64,000 bases of DNA from Chamaelirium japonicum (lineage: Eukaryota; Streptophyta; Magnoliopsida; Liliales; Melanthiaceae). A program made the translations under genes and the position numbers. A model generated the notes under the pieces. That model did not search any database and was not told the DNA's origin. It worked only from the letters and a program-made list of their open reading frames with translations. Of the stretch, positions 1 through 13,647 are shown one piece after another. Position 1 is the first letter of the stretch; each line of letters opens with the position of its first letter. The DNA lies in contig OX393549.1 of NCBI GenBank assembly GCA_947650365.1, forward strand, positions 79,127,533 through 79,191,532, read 5' to 3'.

Positions 1-1650
1 ACTGAGCATGTATAGAGAAATATCAAGAAGAGGAACCGATAGGTTTTAGGAGATCCAAGAGAAGACATAGAGCGGTAATTTATAGTGACTATGAAATATA
101 CCTTCAAGGGCCATGAGCAAAAGAGATTACGCAAAATGGTTAGATGTCCTGAATGATGAGATAAAATCATTAGTGGATAATCAAGTCTGTAATTTAGTAA
201 AGTTATCTAAAGGAGCTAATGTCATCGGCTGCAAGTGGGTCTATAATACCAAAACTGATACCGCAGGTTACATCAAACGATATAAGGCACGATTTGTAGC
301 CAAGAGTTTTACTCAAAAAGACAACATTGATTATAAGGAAATCTTCTTTCCAGTTTCTAAGAAGGATTCATTAAGGATAATCTTGACTTTGAAAGCTCAC
401 TATGATCTTGAGCTACAACAGATGGATATAAAAACGACTTTTCTAAATGGGGATCTAGAGAAAGAGGTATACATGATGCAACCTAAGGGTTTTACTTCAG
501 GTAAAGGAAGTCAACTAGTCTGCAAGTTGAAGAAGTCATCCCCCGATAGTGGTACTTGAAATTCTACAATGTTATTACCTCTTTCAGTTTTACGGAGAAT
601 ACTTTGGATTATTGTATTTACCTTAAAATCTGAGAGAGCCATTATGTGTTTCTGGTCCCATATGTGGTTGATATTCTTTTGGCTAACAATGACTTGGGGA
701 TGATACACACGATGAAATAGTTTTCCTCTCAGAACTTTGACATGAAGGATTTAGGTGAGGTATCCTACGTGATCGGTAATAAGATTATCAGGGATCGATC
801 TTAAAGATCACGAGGGTTGTCTCAAAGGGCCTATGTTGATAAAGTTCTAAAAATATTTAATATAGAAAACTGTTTGTCGAGTATTGCTCCCATGGTTAAA
901 GGTGACGGATTTTACTTGTCCTAAAATCCGAAAAACTCTCTTGAAAGAAAGACTATAGAAAATATTTATATGCATATGCAGTTGACAGCTTGATGTATCT
1001 AGAGGTCTATACAAGACCTAACATCAGCTTTGTAGTAGGGTATTGGGTAGGTACCGGAATGATACAGCCTTCGATCACTAGAAGGGTGCCAAAAAGGTCA
1101 TAAGATCTCTTTAGGGGACAAATGATTTTATACTTATATACAGACACTCTGAATACTTGGACCTAGTCGGCTATTTAGACTCTTACTTTGCTACATGCCT
1201 AGACACAAGAAAGTTGATATCGAGTTATGTATTTCTGTTGGCAAGAGGTGCTGTCTTATGGATAGTACCAAGCAAACCCTTACAACATCATCGACTATGG
1301 AGTCAGAGTTTGTTGCACTCTACAAGGCAACATCACAAACTTCTTGGTTAAGGAATTTTATCACAAGGATTAGGATTGTGAATCATATATTCAGACCTAT
1401 AAAGATCTATTGTGATAATATGGTTGTTGTATTATTCTCAAAGAATAATAAGAACGAGAGTCATATCAAGCACATCGACATAAAGTACCTTGTTGTGTGG
1501 GATGACCAATCATCTAATAAGATCATCGTTGAGCATATTAGTACGGAGCTTATGGTTACAGATCCAATGATCAAGGAATTATCACCCGTTCAATATAAGG
1601 GTCATGTGGATAGCATAGGGCTTCAAAGCTTATTGTATATTTAATTATGC
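1..1650 (+). mobile_element. Ty1/copia retrotransposon remnant: reverse transcriptase and RNase H part of pol
   Basis: Translation shows copia-type reverse transcriptase hallmarks (ARFVAKSFTQ, then QMDIKTTFLNGDLEKEVYM) at about 110-550 and a copia RNase H region (TSSTMESEFVALYKA, then a conserved YCDN) at about 1,195-1,640. The element enters from beyond the left edge, so gag, protease and integrase are not in the window. It is an old fossil with several breaks. It reads toward the putative 3' LTR starting at 2,057. Host function: none expected. Confidence 0.9.
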
Positions 1651-2056
1651 TTTTTTTTTTTCAGGAGCTAATAAAATTTATATTTCCATCTCACTCTAGA
1701 TATGTATACTTAAGTTCGTTAGACATACAATATGACATCAGAGTAATATTTTGTCTATTACTCATAAAGTTTGATAATCACATAAAGTACTTATTTAAAG
1801 AGTATTGGTCATAGCATAATGTGTGAAAGAGAGTACGCGTTTGCTCATAAGGACATAACCACCATGATTCATATGACTATGAATCTCTGTCTAAATGAAG
1901 GAATACATCTTTAAGTTATGTGCCTAGTTTGTTTTTGCAAAATACAGTATGCTCGCACTAAGGCCTTTTCAAACCCTGTCATTACCCAATAACGTGTATG
2001 ATTTCCAAAATAAAATTTTGTTTTGTTTTTTGGCCTTTATTTGCCAAGTGGAAGAG
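1651..2056 (+). other. Non-coding 3' internal region of the copia remnant
   Basis: No ORF of note lies between the RNase H region and the putative LTR start. The last bases, CCAAGTGGAAGAG, look like a copia polypurine tract because they directly precede TGTTGGG. This reading is an inference from position and sequence. Confidence 0.6.
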
Positions 2057-2405
2057 TGTTGGGTTTTGGCTCGACTTCACCCATTCGAACTTGGACTCGA
2101 TCGGACTAGTGGGTAATTAGTCGAGCTCAGAGGTATATTGTTAACTGTTCATACACCAATCATAATCCTACATATGTTGGGATTAGATCTAGGATTTGAG
2201 ATGGTGCGTGCGAGTCCCAACTTCGGTGCAATGGGGATGTGCCACACCTTGTGCAGCCCATTAGTAAAATCAAGCATATAGGAGACCCCAAAAAGGAAAG
2301 AAGAATAAAAGGGATATGGACACATGGGTTGTGATCAAGATTTAAAGAGGGGGGGGGATCCTCTCAATCCATCCGAGGGGGGGCCCGACACACGCAAAAC
2401 TGAAG

Positions 2406-2408
<3 letters not shown>

Positions 2409-2458
<50 letters not shown>

Positions 2459-2475
2459 GGAGAGAGAGAGAGAGG
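2409..2475. repeat. (GA)n microsatellite
   Basis: About 67 bp of GA dinucleotides with a few GGGA interruptions. ORFs read across it, such as runs of Arg-Glu, are artefacts. Confidence 0.97.
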
Positions 2476-2674
2476 GATCACTAGAGTTTGTGACTCCCCT
2501 TCTCTCTCTTATCTATCCATCCGCAGAAAACACAAAGAAGGGTCTGCGGTCAGGTGCAGCCCCCTCCTCTTCCTTCCGGTTCTCCTCTCTCCCGAAAACC
2601 AAACAGATAGAGAGAGAGGACTGCTGCAACTATAGCCCCCTCCCTCTCCTTGGTGCTTTCGGGTTTCACAAAGA

Positions 2675-2675
<1 letters not shown>

Positions 2676-2748
<73 letters not shown>
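2676..2748. repeat. (GA)n microsatellite
   Basis: About 73 bp of uninterrupted GA dinucleotide inside the putative copia LTR. Confidence 0.97.
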
Positions 2749-2753
<5 letters not shown>

Positions 2754-3060
2754 CGACTACCCCTTCTCCCTCCTCTTGAGGTTTCGTTCTCCGTTAGATT
2801 GAATTAGAGAAAGAGAGAGATGATTTTTTGGCCTCGTAATTCCTCTCTCGTCTTGTTGATCTCTACGGGGTCTCCACATGTGTTTGGTCGCCAAGAAGAA
2901 CTGGAGTTGAATGCTTCCACTCGAGATCATCAGATCTTATCGATCGCTATTTATTCCTCCATCACGATTAGAATCTCGTGAGAGGAAGAATTTGTCTGCA
3001 TCAACTCAATTGCGGATCGTCATCACCCGGCGCATTATAGCCGGAGGTACGCTTCGATCC

Positions 3061-4338
<1,278 letters not shown>

Positions 4339-5284
4339 TTCTCAACAAATTCTATATAACAAGGGACGTCGGTTTTGTGCTGACTAGACAAAATGGAAGC
4401 TGATTAGGACAAGCTGACTGGACAAAAATGAACTGGATAGATCTAACCATTTGTTCAAAAATAAAGGCACGATCTCTTCTTGGTTTCAAATCTCAACCCA
4501 TTTAAACTACACTAAACCCCTAAAATCCCGGCCCATTGAAACTGCTCTAAACCTGATTGTTCATCCTGTGATCGTTGTTCGCATCAATGGCTAGCTATAA
4601 ACCCGCCTGCTGAAATTTCGGCCACCCCAAACCATCGAGTTGAACTCGAGGTATCCGTTCGAATAGAGACAACTATGATTAATCGATTATAGCGGAGGGG
4701 GAGTTGGTCGCGCCGAAGGTGCCCGCTTTGTGCTAATCAGCACGAGCGAGGAAATGGGTGTCTCTATGAATGCCGGTGTTATCTTCGAAAGTGTTTTGTT
4801 GCCGAAGGCTGCCCGTTGCAGAGCCGACAGGTGTGTTGCCATCGAAGGCGGCCCGCTGCAGTGCCGACAGGCACGGGCATGCACTAGTTTATTAATAGAA
4901 TAAATCTCTTTTTTTCTTCTAGTTCATGAAGTGAAAGAAAATATATTAGGGGGTTATATACAAAATCTCTTTTTTTTGGGGGGCAAATGGCCGATGTTAG
5001 CTCCCAAACAATAGATACTGTTAATGAACATGACACTTATAAGATCACTTTAAGGGAATGTCCAAAATACATTTTATTATTCTGAAATTGTCCCTCCCCC
5101 CCTTTCTCCCCCTTCCATGTTCTCTCTCGAGTAGACAGTGGCGAGCAACGACAGAGACAACAGTGGTGCGGCAAGCAACGGGCGGCGAACAGCCGATGGG
5201 AGCTGTGGGCAGTAGCGGCAGCGGCAGTGAGCAGCGGAGACAAGAGGTAGTGATTGTGAGCTGGTTTGGATTGGTTCGGATTAG
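4339..5284. other. Non-coding stretch with a short GC-rich tandem repeat
   Basis: No supportable gene. At about 4,798-4,875 a ~40-bp unit containing CCGAAGG and GCAGAGCCGACAGG is present about twice. The segment 5,045-5,260 is GC-rich and resembles the region near 52,860-53,090, which carries the same dispersed motif found at 5,285. Confidence 0.5.
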
Positions 5285-5500
5285 ATCTAGGACTCTAGGG
5301 TTCATCCCATGGCCTATAGATCTTAGGTTTTAGGATTAGATCTAGGGTTTAGGTTTTAGGATTTGATATAGGGTTCACCCGATGGCATGTAAATCTTAGG
5401 TTTTAGGTTCGGATTAGGTTTTAGGGTTTGGATTAGGTCTAGGGTTCACCATATGGCTTGTAGATCTTAGGTTTTTGGATTAGGTTTAGGTTTAGTTTAG
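5285..5500. repeat. Three tandem copies of a TAGGGTTCA...TAGATCTTAGG repeat
   Basis: A unit built on CTAGGGTTCATCCCATGG followed by CCTATAGATCTTAGGTTTTA is repeated three times with spacing of roughly 80-90 bp (near 5,296, 5,368 and 5,440). Single copies of the same motif recur on + at about 52,995-53,040 and on - at about 53,430-53,475 and 54,425-54,475. The family is not one I recognise. Confidence 0.7.
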
Positions 5501-6019
<519 letters not shown>

Positions 6020-6077
6020 CTAGGGTATTTTTGTCATTAATGGGTATGATATTGAAGCTGAAATAGCAATTTCTGTA

Positions 6078-7093
6078 AGGGTAAATTTGACTTACTCCTG
6101 CAAAATTATATGTTATTTAGTAAGTCATTCCCCTTTTAATCGTTATTAGACTTACCCCCCATTCCATCCAATTCCGTCAGTCAAATATCTTTGACTGTTG
6201 TTCCACCCTCCTAGGGTTTTTTTTATTAGATCGTTTTGTCCCTCACTATTAAGAACACAATATTGGAGGAAAAAGCTAAAAAAAATTGCCCAAAGTTAGA
6301 TTAAATTTTTGGGATTCGATAATCTAGGGGAGATTTTCATCTTCTACCTCATTAATGTATATTTAAGGATCTGGGAAAGATTTTTATTTTAGGAATTTGA
6401 GGATTTGGGAAAGATCTTTCATCTTTTTTTTCTCTCGGGTGGGTTTCTTCCTCATGAATGAATTTTATTTTCTTCTTCCATATTGGGTTCCTTCTTCATT
6501 AATAGGTCTCGTCTTCTTCCTCTTAAATTGGTTCCTTCTTTGCGAAAGAGTTTCATCTCTTTCCACACGAACGTGTTTCATTTCCTCCTCCAAAACATAT
6601 TCCTTCCTCATGAATGTATTATTTCTTCTTGCGAATGGGTTCTTTACTTATGAATGAGTTTCATTTTCTTCCTCACTTTTCCTCTCAAATGGGTTCATTT
6701 TCTTCCTCCCGAATGAGTTATTCCTCGCAAGTGGGTTTCATCTTCTTTCTCACGGATGGGTTCTTCCCCATGAATGGGTTTGATCATCTTCCTCATGATC
6801 CTTTTTGAATGAGTTCTTGACACTGGATTTGAGGAAGAAGATGAAGTTCTTCCTCATGAACCAATTTTTAAATACCAAATTTGCAAATTTTCTTCATTTT
6901 CTTCTTTAAGATTGAATTTGTTGATAGCAAGGGGCAAAATAGTCAACTAAACAATCTAGGATAGTGGAATTGAAGTCAAACATATTTGACTGACAGAATT
7001 GGACGGAATGGGAGGGGTAAGTCTAATAATGATTAAAAGAGGGTTGACTTACTATATAATATATAATTTTGGGGGGTAAGTCAAATTCGCCCT
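6078..7093. mobile_element. Non-autonomous DNA transposon with long terminal inverted repeats (~1.0 kb)
   Basis: The left end AGGGTAAATTTGACTTA is mirrored by TAAGTCAAATTCGCCCT at the right end. Inversion continues inward for roughly 150 bp (TTCCGTCAG and TTTGACTG on the left, CAGTCAAATATG and GACGGAATGG on the right). It is flanked by TTCTGTA (6,071-6,077) and TTCCGTA (7,094-7,100), a 7-bp or longer duplication with one mismatch. The interior is made of short CTTCCTC/GAATGGGTT-like repeats and encodes no transposase. Superfamily uncertain: Mutator-like or hAT. Confidence 0.75.
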
Positions 7094-7248
7094 TTCCGTA
7101 AACAAATGGAGCCAACATTCAAAATCGCATCAGAATTGAACTCAAACTGATTGCTTACTTTGATTTCTCGACCAGGGTGGCAGTTAGCTGGGTTCGGATC
7201 AGGCCCTATCTCTTACTCACACCATTAGGGTATGTGATGGTCCATATT

Positions 7249-7795
7249 TAGGGCTGTTAATGGGAGCGGGCCAGCCCGAAGCCCACTGAGCCGGGCCCGA
7301 TTTGGGCCTTGTTTGGACAGAGTTAGTTTAGGCTTTGGGCTTGAACATTTTGACCCGACTATGTTATGGGTCGGGTATGGACAACCACTAACCCGACCTG
7401 AAGCCCGAACTGAAGCCCAAAATATCTTATCTTATTTTTTTTATATATAATGAATACATAGTTTTTGCCCACGTTACAAATATCAATGCCTCAGACTTTA
7501 GTAGCATTATTTCACATATATCCTTTCAATGTATATCGTAATAAATACTATTTTCTACTTTTATTGTGTGATCAAGAGAAAGAAAAAAAGATTTATGCAT
7601 AAACCGCGTTAGAAATATGGGCTTAATTTGGGTCGGGTTTGGATTTGGGCTTTGTAAAAAATTTCGGGCCGGGTTTGGGCCAAGTCTAAAAAATTTTAAT
7701 TTAGGCCCAGGCCGGGTATAGATACACACTCATAAGTTTGTGCCAGGGTTGGGCATGGGATGGCTCGATCCAAACACGACCCATTAACAGCCCTA
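7249..7795. mobile_element. hAT-type MITE with GGGTCGG-rich interior (copy 1)
   Basis: Ends TAGGGCTGTTAATGG and CCATTAACAGCCCTA are inverted repeats. Flanks TCCATATT (7,241-7,248) and TTCATATT (7,796-7,803) form an 8-bp duplication with one mismatch, as hAT elements make. The interior is built of GGGTCGGGTTTGGGC-like stretches on both strands. No coding capacity. Same family as the elements at 8,902, 15,002, 46,094 and 49,043. Confidence 0.88.
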
Positions 7796-7803
7796 TTCAT
7801 ATT

Positions 7804-8423
7804 CCACCCATATTGTTTGAGAGGGTCTATACCCAACTTTGAGTGGCATGTTTTGATTCGGGTTTCGGATATGTATTAGGTGCAATTTTGCCTTTTTTTT
7901 TTTTCTTACAAGGTATTCCCTATTTTATCGCATTTAATTAGTTGAATATCGGTTCGGATTTTGATAGGTTACAATTAGTTTATAGTTTGACTTGTTATAT
8001 AGATAGTGGATGCCCGTATCTATCGGCACTCGGACGGTCGTCTTCGGCGGCAACACACCCCGGGTTGCTTTCAACACTGGAGCGATTACCCCAAAACACT
8101 TTGGGAGGGGGCGCTTTGTTAGTAAGGGGCATAAAAAATCGTTTGGCGGCATTCACTTTCGGCAGAGCGGCAAAATTATATCGGCGGTGCCAACATTCAG
8201 TGGGGGACCACCACATTCGACCGTGGCATCCATTTTCAACGGTGGCCCCTCCATTCGATGGTAGTGGCAAAAACATTTGTGATACCGGCACTCGGCGGAG
8301 GAGTCGTCTTCAGGTTGGGTAGCAGTTGAGAGCAGGATAGAGATCGCAATTAAGGAGATGGCCTTGGTTGGGTAGTGGTTGAGGCCAAAAAATAGGAGAT
8401 CACACGGAAGGGTATATAGGTAA
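7804..8423. other. Non-coding stretch, part GC-rich
   Basis: The segment 8,010-8,330 is GC-richer with repeated CGGCACTCGG and CATTC motifs and open frames on both strands up to 126 aa. None of them resembles a known protein, and they overlap each other antisense, so no gene is called. Confidence 0.5.
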
Positions 8424-8771
8424 GGCAAATTATAAAAACATCCCATAAACTATACACCTCATTTCATATTAGTCCCTATTTTTTTTTTTGGAACAATTTG
8501 ATCACTCAACTATGCTCCATCTTCATTTAGCCCCCTCTGTCAACTTTTGTTTCAAAAATACCCTTGTCCTAGCTAGGACAATTAAATATTCTAAAATAAT
8601 TAATTTTGAGTCTTACTGGAATTTGATATGGGTATTTTTGGGATAACAAGTTGACGAAGATTTGATAAATACAGATGCTCCATTGTTCAGAGATAAAATT
8701 GTTCAAAAAAAAGTTAAGAGACCAATATAAAATGTGGTGTATGGTTTGGGGGAGATTTTTGTAATTTTTCC
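8424..8771. mobile_element. MITE with ~55-bp inverted ends, possibly Mutator-like
   Basis: The left arm GGCAAATTATAAAAACATCC continues as CATAAACTATACACC; the right arm is its imperfect complement, ending GTAATTTTTCC. Nine-bp flanks TATAGGTAA and TATAAATTA agree at six positions, so the duplication is weak. No coding capacity. Confidence 0.7.
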
Positions 8772-8901
8772 TATAAATTATATAATACATGTGAATTTAG
8801 AATTCGAGGATGACTATTGGGATACCCATATTCATACCTGAGATTGGTAGAGTTGGACTTTGCTCCACTAAAAAAATGACTAGTAAGAGGCCGGTAACAA
8901 C

Positions 8902-9482
8902 TAGAGATGGCAAGGGTCGGGTTTGGGACGGGTGGGCTCTATACCGAATCTGTCCCTTTATATTTTATCCTGCTCTATATCAGTTCCAAACATGCGTCAG
9001 GTTTTTGGAGCAATTTTCAAACCCATCCTAATTAGCACTGAAAAGACCCGTGCCCCACCCGCCCCGCCCCGTTTATTCTTTACGGGATGGGTCGGGTCAG
9101 GTCATGTCGGCTACACAAAACAACCTATACGAATTCAGCAATAATTGAAGAATGATTTAGAATTCGATAAGTATTGTGACTGCATGCTCTACGAAAAATC
9201 ATTCAGTAAATTCTAATTCATGAATAATTGGAGAATCATTAGCAATTCAAAAAATAAATGCTTTACGAACTTAATACTGAGCACTCGTGCAGAGTTATTC
9301 ATATAAGTTATATAACCGGATCGGGTCAGGTATATTCGGGTTGGAGTAAAACCCGAACTCAATCGGGTTTTAAATTTAAATCCCAAACCCACCCCAAGCC
9401 CGTTTTTAAGCATCCCAAACCCATCCAATAGGGGGCGGATTGTGTCAAGTAACCCGATAAATCAGATTAATTATCACCCCTA
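8902..9482. mobile_element. hAT-type MITE with GGGTCGG-rich interior (copy 2)
   Basis: Starts TAGAGATGGCAAGGG and ends TTATCACCCCTA. It is flanked by a perfect 8-bp duplication GTAACAAC (8,894-8,901 and 9,483-9,490). The 581-bp body has GGGTCGGG/CCCGACCC motifs and no transposase. The right ~55 bp was later included in a tandem duplication (next entry). Confidence 0.92.
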
Positions 9483-9970
9483 GTAACAACCACGTGTGTG
9501 TGATATGCAATAGTAGAGGCACAAATTTGATAGGAAGAGTTCGCCATTAGAGAGTAGGGGGGCAGTGAAGGTGGGGAGGGCGATCAGCCGATGAACTTGA
9601 TGTTGGGTTTGGCTTGCAGAAGCCGGAACTCAAACGGGCTGAAAACAGGAAATTCGCACAGGCGCCGGCCAAGTTCGTTATTGCGGCCGGGGAGCAGGCA
9701 CAATAGGGGTCGGATTGTGTCGGGTAACCCGATAAATCTGACCCATAGTTACAACCACGTGTGTGTGAGATTCAATAGTAGAGGCACGAATTTGATAGGA
9801 AGAGTTCGCCATTAGAGACCAGGGGGGCAGTGAAGGTGGGGAGGGCGATCAGTCGATGAACTTGATGTTGGGTATGGCTTGCAGAAGCCGGAACTCAAAC
9901 GGACTGGAAACAGGAAATTCGCACAAGTGTCGGGCAAGTTCGCTCGTGCGCCCGGGGAGTAGGCATAACA
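9427..9970. repeat. Tandem duplication of a ~270-bp unit that includes the end of a MITE
   Basis: Unit one (about 9,427-9,700) and unit two (about 9,701-9,970) share AACCCGATAAATC, CAACCACGTGTGTGTGA, GTAGAGGCAC and CTTGCAGAAGCCGGAACTC in the same order. Both begin inside the right end of the hAT MITE at 8,902-9,482, so the duplication is younger than that insertion. Confidence 0.85.
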
Positions 9971-11752
9971 TTCATTTTCCAGGAATTTGGCCCGAGTGAA
10001 ATTATTGTCTGCTGGGGGAAACCGACTGTTGACAAAAGTATCGGGATCCCAGGTTTTTCGTTCGGGTTCCCATAATTTGTCCTGGGCAAAATCACGATGG
10101 GAGCATGGGTTTTTACTAGCGGGATCAAGTTTTTGGACGCATTTAGAATGACCAAGTTCTTCTTTATTGTACTGGATGAATACCTACATAGTAGGGTTTC
10201 ATAATTGTTGTTGAGACTGTCTACGAGAGAGCGAGACGAAAAGATAATGACAAGGAGACCCGGTCTAGGGCTCTTGTTGGTCGTTGTGAAGAGAGAAGAG
10301 AAGGAAGGAAGTGAGAGAAAAAGAGAAGAAGAAGAGAAAGGAAGAAAGTATTGAGATTAGTATGTCCAACATGCCAATTCCAGTAATGACGACACTTGAT
10401 TACGATCACATCATTGATACTCACACACTATAGTGCATGAGATGCATAAGTCCACTAGGTCATATTCTTGTAGTTGAGGTGACTCAAGTATGTGGATGAG
10501 ATCCGCATATAGGAGATGTAATTCACCGTACACACTCATGTAGGTTCACAGTCGATTGCTAGACTAAACACCTAGCTTGTAATATTGCAACACACTGACA
10601 TTCTCTATAGGAGAGATAGTTTATCTCGACCATCGGTATGAGATACCAAGTCATGTAGTGTTAATGTAACTGGAGTGCATCGAACGAAATCAAGAGAGGA
10701 AACCAGTCTTAACAACTATCACTCAAGACCATAGGACCTCTACTGCGAGTTAACTAGAACTATAATCCTAGAATGTGTTATGAACTCTTAGTTTATTATT
10801 CAACGTTTTGATCTGTCAAATAGTGCGGTCTATCACAGACCTAAACCTGAGTAAATTGGTTAGTTTACGTTAGGCTTAAGAGAACGCAAGCAATCCACAG
10901 AAATTCCATATTCCCTTAGAGGAACTAGGTATCTAATTGAGTGATTCTCATGAAGGGTTGATCACTAAGGCTAGCTAGCCATAGTCGTAATAAGATGGTG
11001 ATCACAAAGCTTTGAGAAGTCAGAACTCAAGTGGGTGAGCTGATCTGAGAGGGACAGTCGGTACCGATCTCAATTAGTTTTATGGATACCAGATTGGAAG
11101 GGTTCAAGTACAGCAAAACAGGGTAAAGGGTACTCGCATAATTATTAATAACCTCGAAGTGCAGTAGTATCTTAATAGTGGTTGTAGACACTGTTCACTG
11201 GTATGGCCTAGGTAATGTCATCAGTGGAAGCCAAAGTTATCAAGGTCCTGAAGATTTCAACTCCTAACCACTACTAACAGACAGCCATGCCGTTATGGTT
11301 TATTGATAGTGGGTAACACCACTAAGATCGGTAAACCTAGAGGCAAGTGGATCAGGAGTTATAACTTAGGTTTACCTAAGCGATTCCTTTTTAGGGCCCT
11401 CGTATGAATAAAAACTAGTTTGACTAGGGTTCCTCAGTGGGACCCACCTGGTGGGCTCTAGGCTTATGGAATGAAGATATAAATATTATTGTGTGGAAGT
11501 TAGTCATGTGTGATCTCTAGGATTTTCTAGGATCATGGGGTCTTGACTAAGTTGATTTTTTCCGAAAAAGTTATAATTGTCAACTAAGAGCTGAGTTGGA
11601 CCTCAGACATTCTAGGAGAAGTCATTAGAGCCTAGTTAAATAGACTTTAATAACTTTCCTAAAATGTAAGAAGCTCCATAAGTGACCCGGGATGGAGTGT
11701 GACTCCATCTTCTTCTCTGGTCAATATCTTGGTGGACTAAGGAGATAACCCC
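9971..11752. other. Non-coding stretch, probably decayed LTR-element DNA
   Basis: No gene. The segment 10,250-10,350 is purine-rich. From about 10,400 to 11,700 the sequence is ordinary in composition with no ORF above about 70 aa, which resembles the non-coding 3' part of plant LTR elements. I could not find ends or a partner copy, so this stays an impression. Confidence 0.35.
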
Positions 11753-11763
11753 TGAGTATAGAG

Positions 11764-11773
<10 letters not shown>

Positions 11774-11795
<22 letters not shown>

Positions 11796-11992
11796 TTGAC
11801 ATCGGCGGGTGTCCCGAAACCTTTCGGGCAATGACCCACTTCAGGCTCGGACTAATCCATCCGGGAGTGAAGCCCGACCCACTCGGCAATTCCCACTTCA
11901 CTCCTGGGTAAATCGAGGGGAGGAAGAGTTGAACCCACAACCTCATCACCAAAGCATCAGTTGCTTTGCCAACTCTCCAATCCCCTGGTGGG
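11774..11992 (-). mobile_element. tRNA-derived SINE (minus orientation) with a 21-bp target duplication
   Basis: On the minus strand the element begins near CCACCAGGGGATTGGAGAG, followed by GTTGGCAAAGCAACTGA (box A-like) and GGGTTCAACTCTTCC (box B-like), and ends in a (TAA)n-type tail. The sequence TGAGTATAGAGGTATTATTA plus T occurs at 11,753-11,773 and again at 11,993-12,013; its length and the tail are typical of L1-type target-primed insertion. The tail is itself TATTAT-like, so the exact left boundary is ambiguous by several bases. Confidence 0.85.
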
Positions 11993-12013
11993 TGAGTATA
12001 GAGGTATTATTAT

Positions 12014-13125
12014 AATTATCCAAGGTGGATATTGATAGATAATTAATATTTTTTTATTGGTTCCCTAGTTGGATTAGAAGAAATCATGATGCAAGTTAGG
12101 ATTTGACTGCAGTCAAATCGGGCTAACAAGTACACAAGCTTTTCTCGACTTAAGTGGGTGCCAGAATATGAGGGTCAAACTTGAGTGTAGTTGGCTGGCC
12201 CCTATGGGTCCTACCCATGTGAATTTCGGCCAAGGGATAAGCCCTAGCCGAAATTCACTAATAAATAAGATCCATAGGAGGTTGAGAGGTCTCTATCCCC
12301 CCAAAATAGAAAATCCCTAAAGGGGATTTTGGCCTATAAACTAACCCTAGCCACCCCCTTTGGTCCTAGACCAAGCCAAAAACCGTGCCCCCTCTCTCTC
12401 CTTGAGGGGTTTGCCCAAGAGAGAAGAGACGGAAAGAAAGAGAGAGAGAAAAAGAGAGAAGAAAAAAGAAAGAAGAGAAGGAAAAAATGTTTTCCTCCCA
12501 TTCGGGATTCACACAACGGATCCGTTCATCTTCATCGAGCGTTCTTCACTAGGATCTAGAAGAAGGAGAATACTCCCACAAGTCTACCATCGTGGCTCGT
12601 GTGTGTGAGATAGACATTGAATCAAGATGGTAGTGAAATCAGAACCCCATCTCCAACCTTCGTTTTTATCGAATTTACGACCTTAGGCATCTATAAGTTA
12701 TAAGAGGTAAACTTCTAATAATCCATACATGATGATAGTCATTAGAATTAATTATTCTGAGACCATGATAATTCATAATTAATTATGATCTAGCTATGTG
12801 CGAATTTGATTTTGATCCGACATAAAAAATTTAGCATCCCGACTTTTCGCCGGATAGTCAGAACTCTAATTCATATGCTATCTTTTGGATGGCGAAACAT
12901 GCCTCTGCCGCACGCTCGGACCAATAGAAAGAAGAGGCCGGAAGGAAGAAGGCCAAAAGAAGATAAGAGAGATGAGGCGTTCATCTCCGACAATCTCGCT
13001 TTGATCATCCTTCGATTCTCCACCAGGTTCCTCGACGCACGTACTTCAGCTTCTATTTCGGCGGATGCTTCCATCTCTTGATTGATTCTCTGGTAAATTT
13101 CTATATCTTTACGGCGGGTGAATCT
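12014..13125. other. Unassigned, possibly LTR-derived transcript leader region
   Basis: The segment 12,240-12,660 has a TATAAACTAACCC stretch, a purine-rich tract at 12,410-12,490 and sequence reminiscent of the R/U5 part of plant copia LTRs. No terminal repeats or duplications were identified. Open frames up to 91 aa lack family resemblance. Confidence 0.35.
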
Positions 13126-13647
13126 CTACTTTGTGAGTGCGGGTGTTCTGAGAAGATCAACTAGGGTCCAATAAAAGGTGACCACTGCATGCTGCAATCT
13201 CTTGATAGTGTAAATCCAAATCCTTGATTGTCGGTGATATCTGCTTGTTCGCATTATTGTTGTGGGTTCTCGAATTCTCTGTGCTTTGTTGTTGGGCATG
13301 ATCTCCACAAGGTTCCGATCATTGATATGTAGTACGATGCTTCTGAAAAGACTCGAAGCATCGGATCTTACTCGTAGGGATCTTGTCTTCCAATGTAACA
13401 CTTGAAAGTTATTGACTCTAAAACCAGCCTTGTTTGTATTTTCCAGTAATACAGTAATGTAAAGTTCAATTGAGTTAAATCTGCAAATGTTGGTGGGCAT
13501 TTGATAATGCTGAAAACTAGAGTTATCCATATTGTGAGGTGAAAACCATATATATGTTGAATCTACAAATGTATATGGACGGACAATAATGTTGTCCTGT
13601 GAGGTAAAAATTGTGAATCTATATGACATGCTATAATAGTTTGTCAA
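13126..13647 (-). CDS. Unrecognised 173-aa open reading frame, probably not a gene
   Basis: This is one of the longest ORFs outside transposons in the left part of the window. It starts with Met and ends in a stop. The protein shows no motif, signal peptide or membrane segment that I recognise, and its composition (many Ser, Arg, Ile, Asn and Tyr) resembles translated non-coding AT-rich DNA. The plus strand here looks more like an untranslated leader or intron. Listed only because it is long; I would not treat it as a gene without transcript support. Confidence 0.12.
   Translation of the reverse strand: MTNYYSMSYRFTIFTSQDNIIVRPYTFVDSTYIWFSPHNMDNSSFQHYQMPTNICRFNSIELYITVLLENTNKAGFRVNNFQVLHWKTRSLRVRSDASSLFRSIVLHINDRNLVEIMPNNKAQRIREPTTIMRTSRYHRQSRIWIYTIKRLQHAVVTFYWTLVDLLRTPALTK

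Larger units (their letters stand above)
2057..3060 (+). mobile_element. Putative 3' LTR of the copia remnant (right end uncertain)
   Basis: The segment starts TGTTGGGTTTTGG immediately after a purine-rich tract, as copia 3' LTRs do. It holds a TATA-like AATAAAAGG near 2,305 and two GA microsatellites. I cannot see a partner LTR in the window, so the right boundary is a guess and could lie anywhere between about 2.3 and 3.1 kb. Confidence 0.4.
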
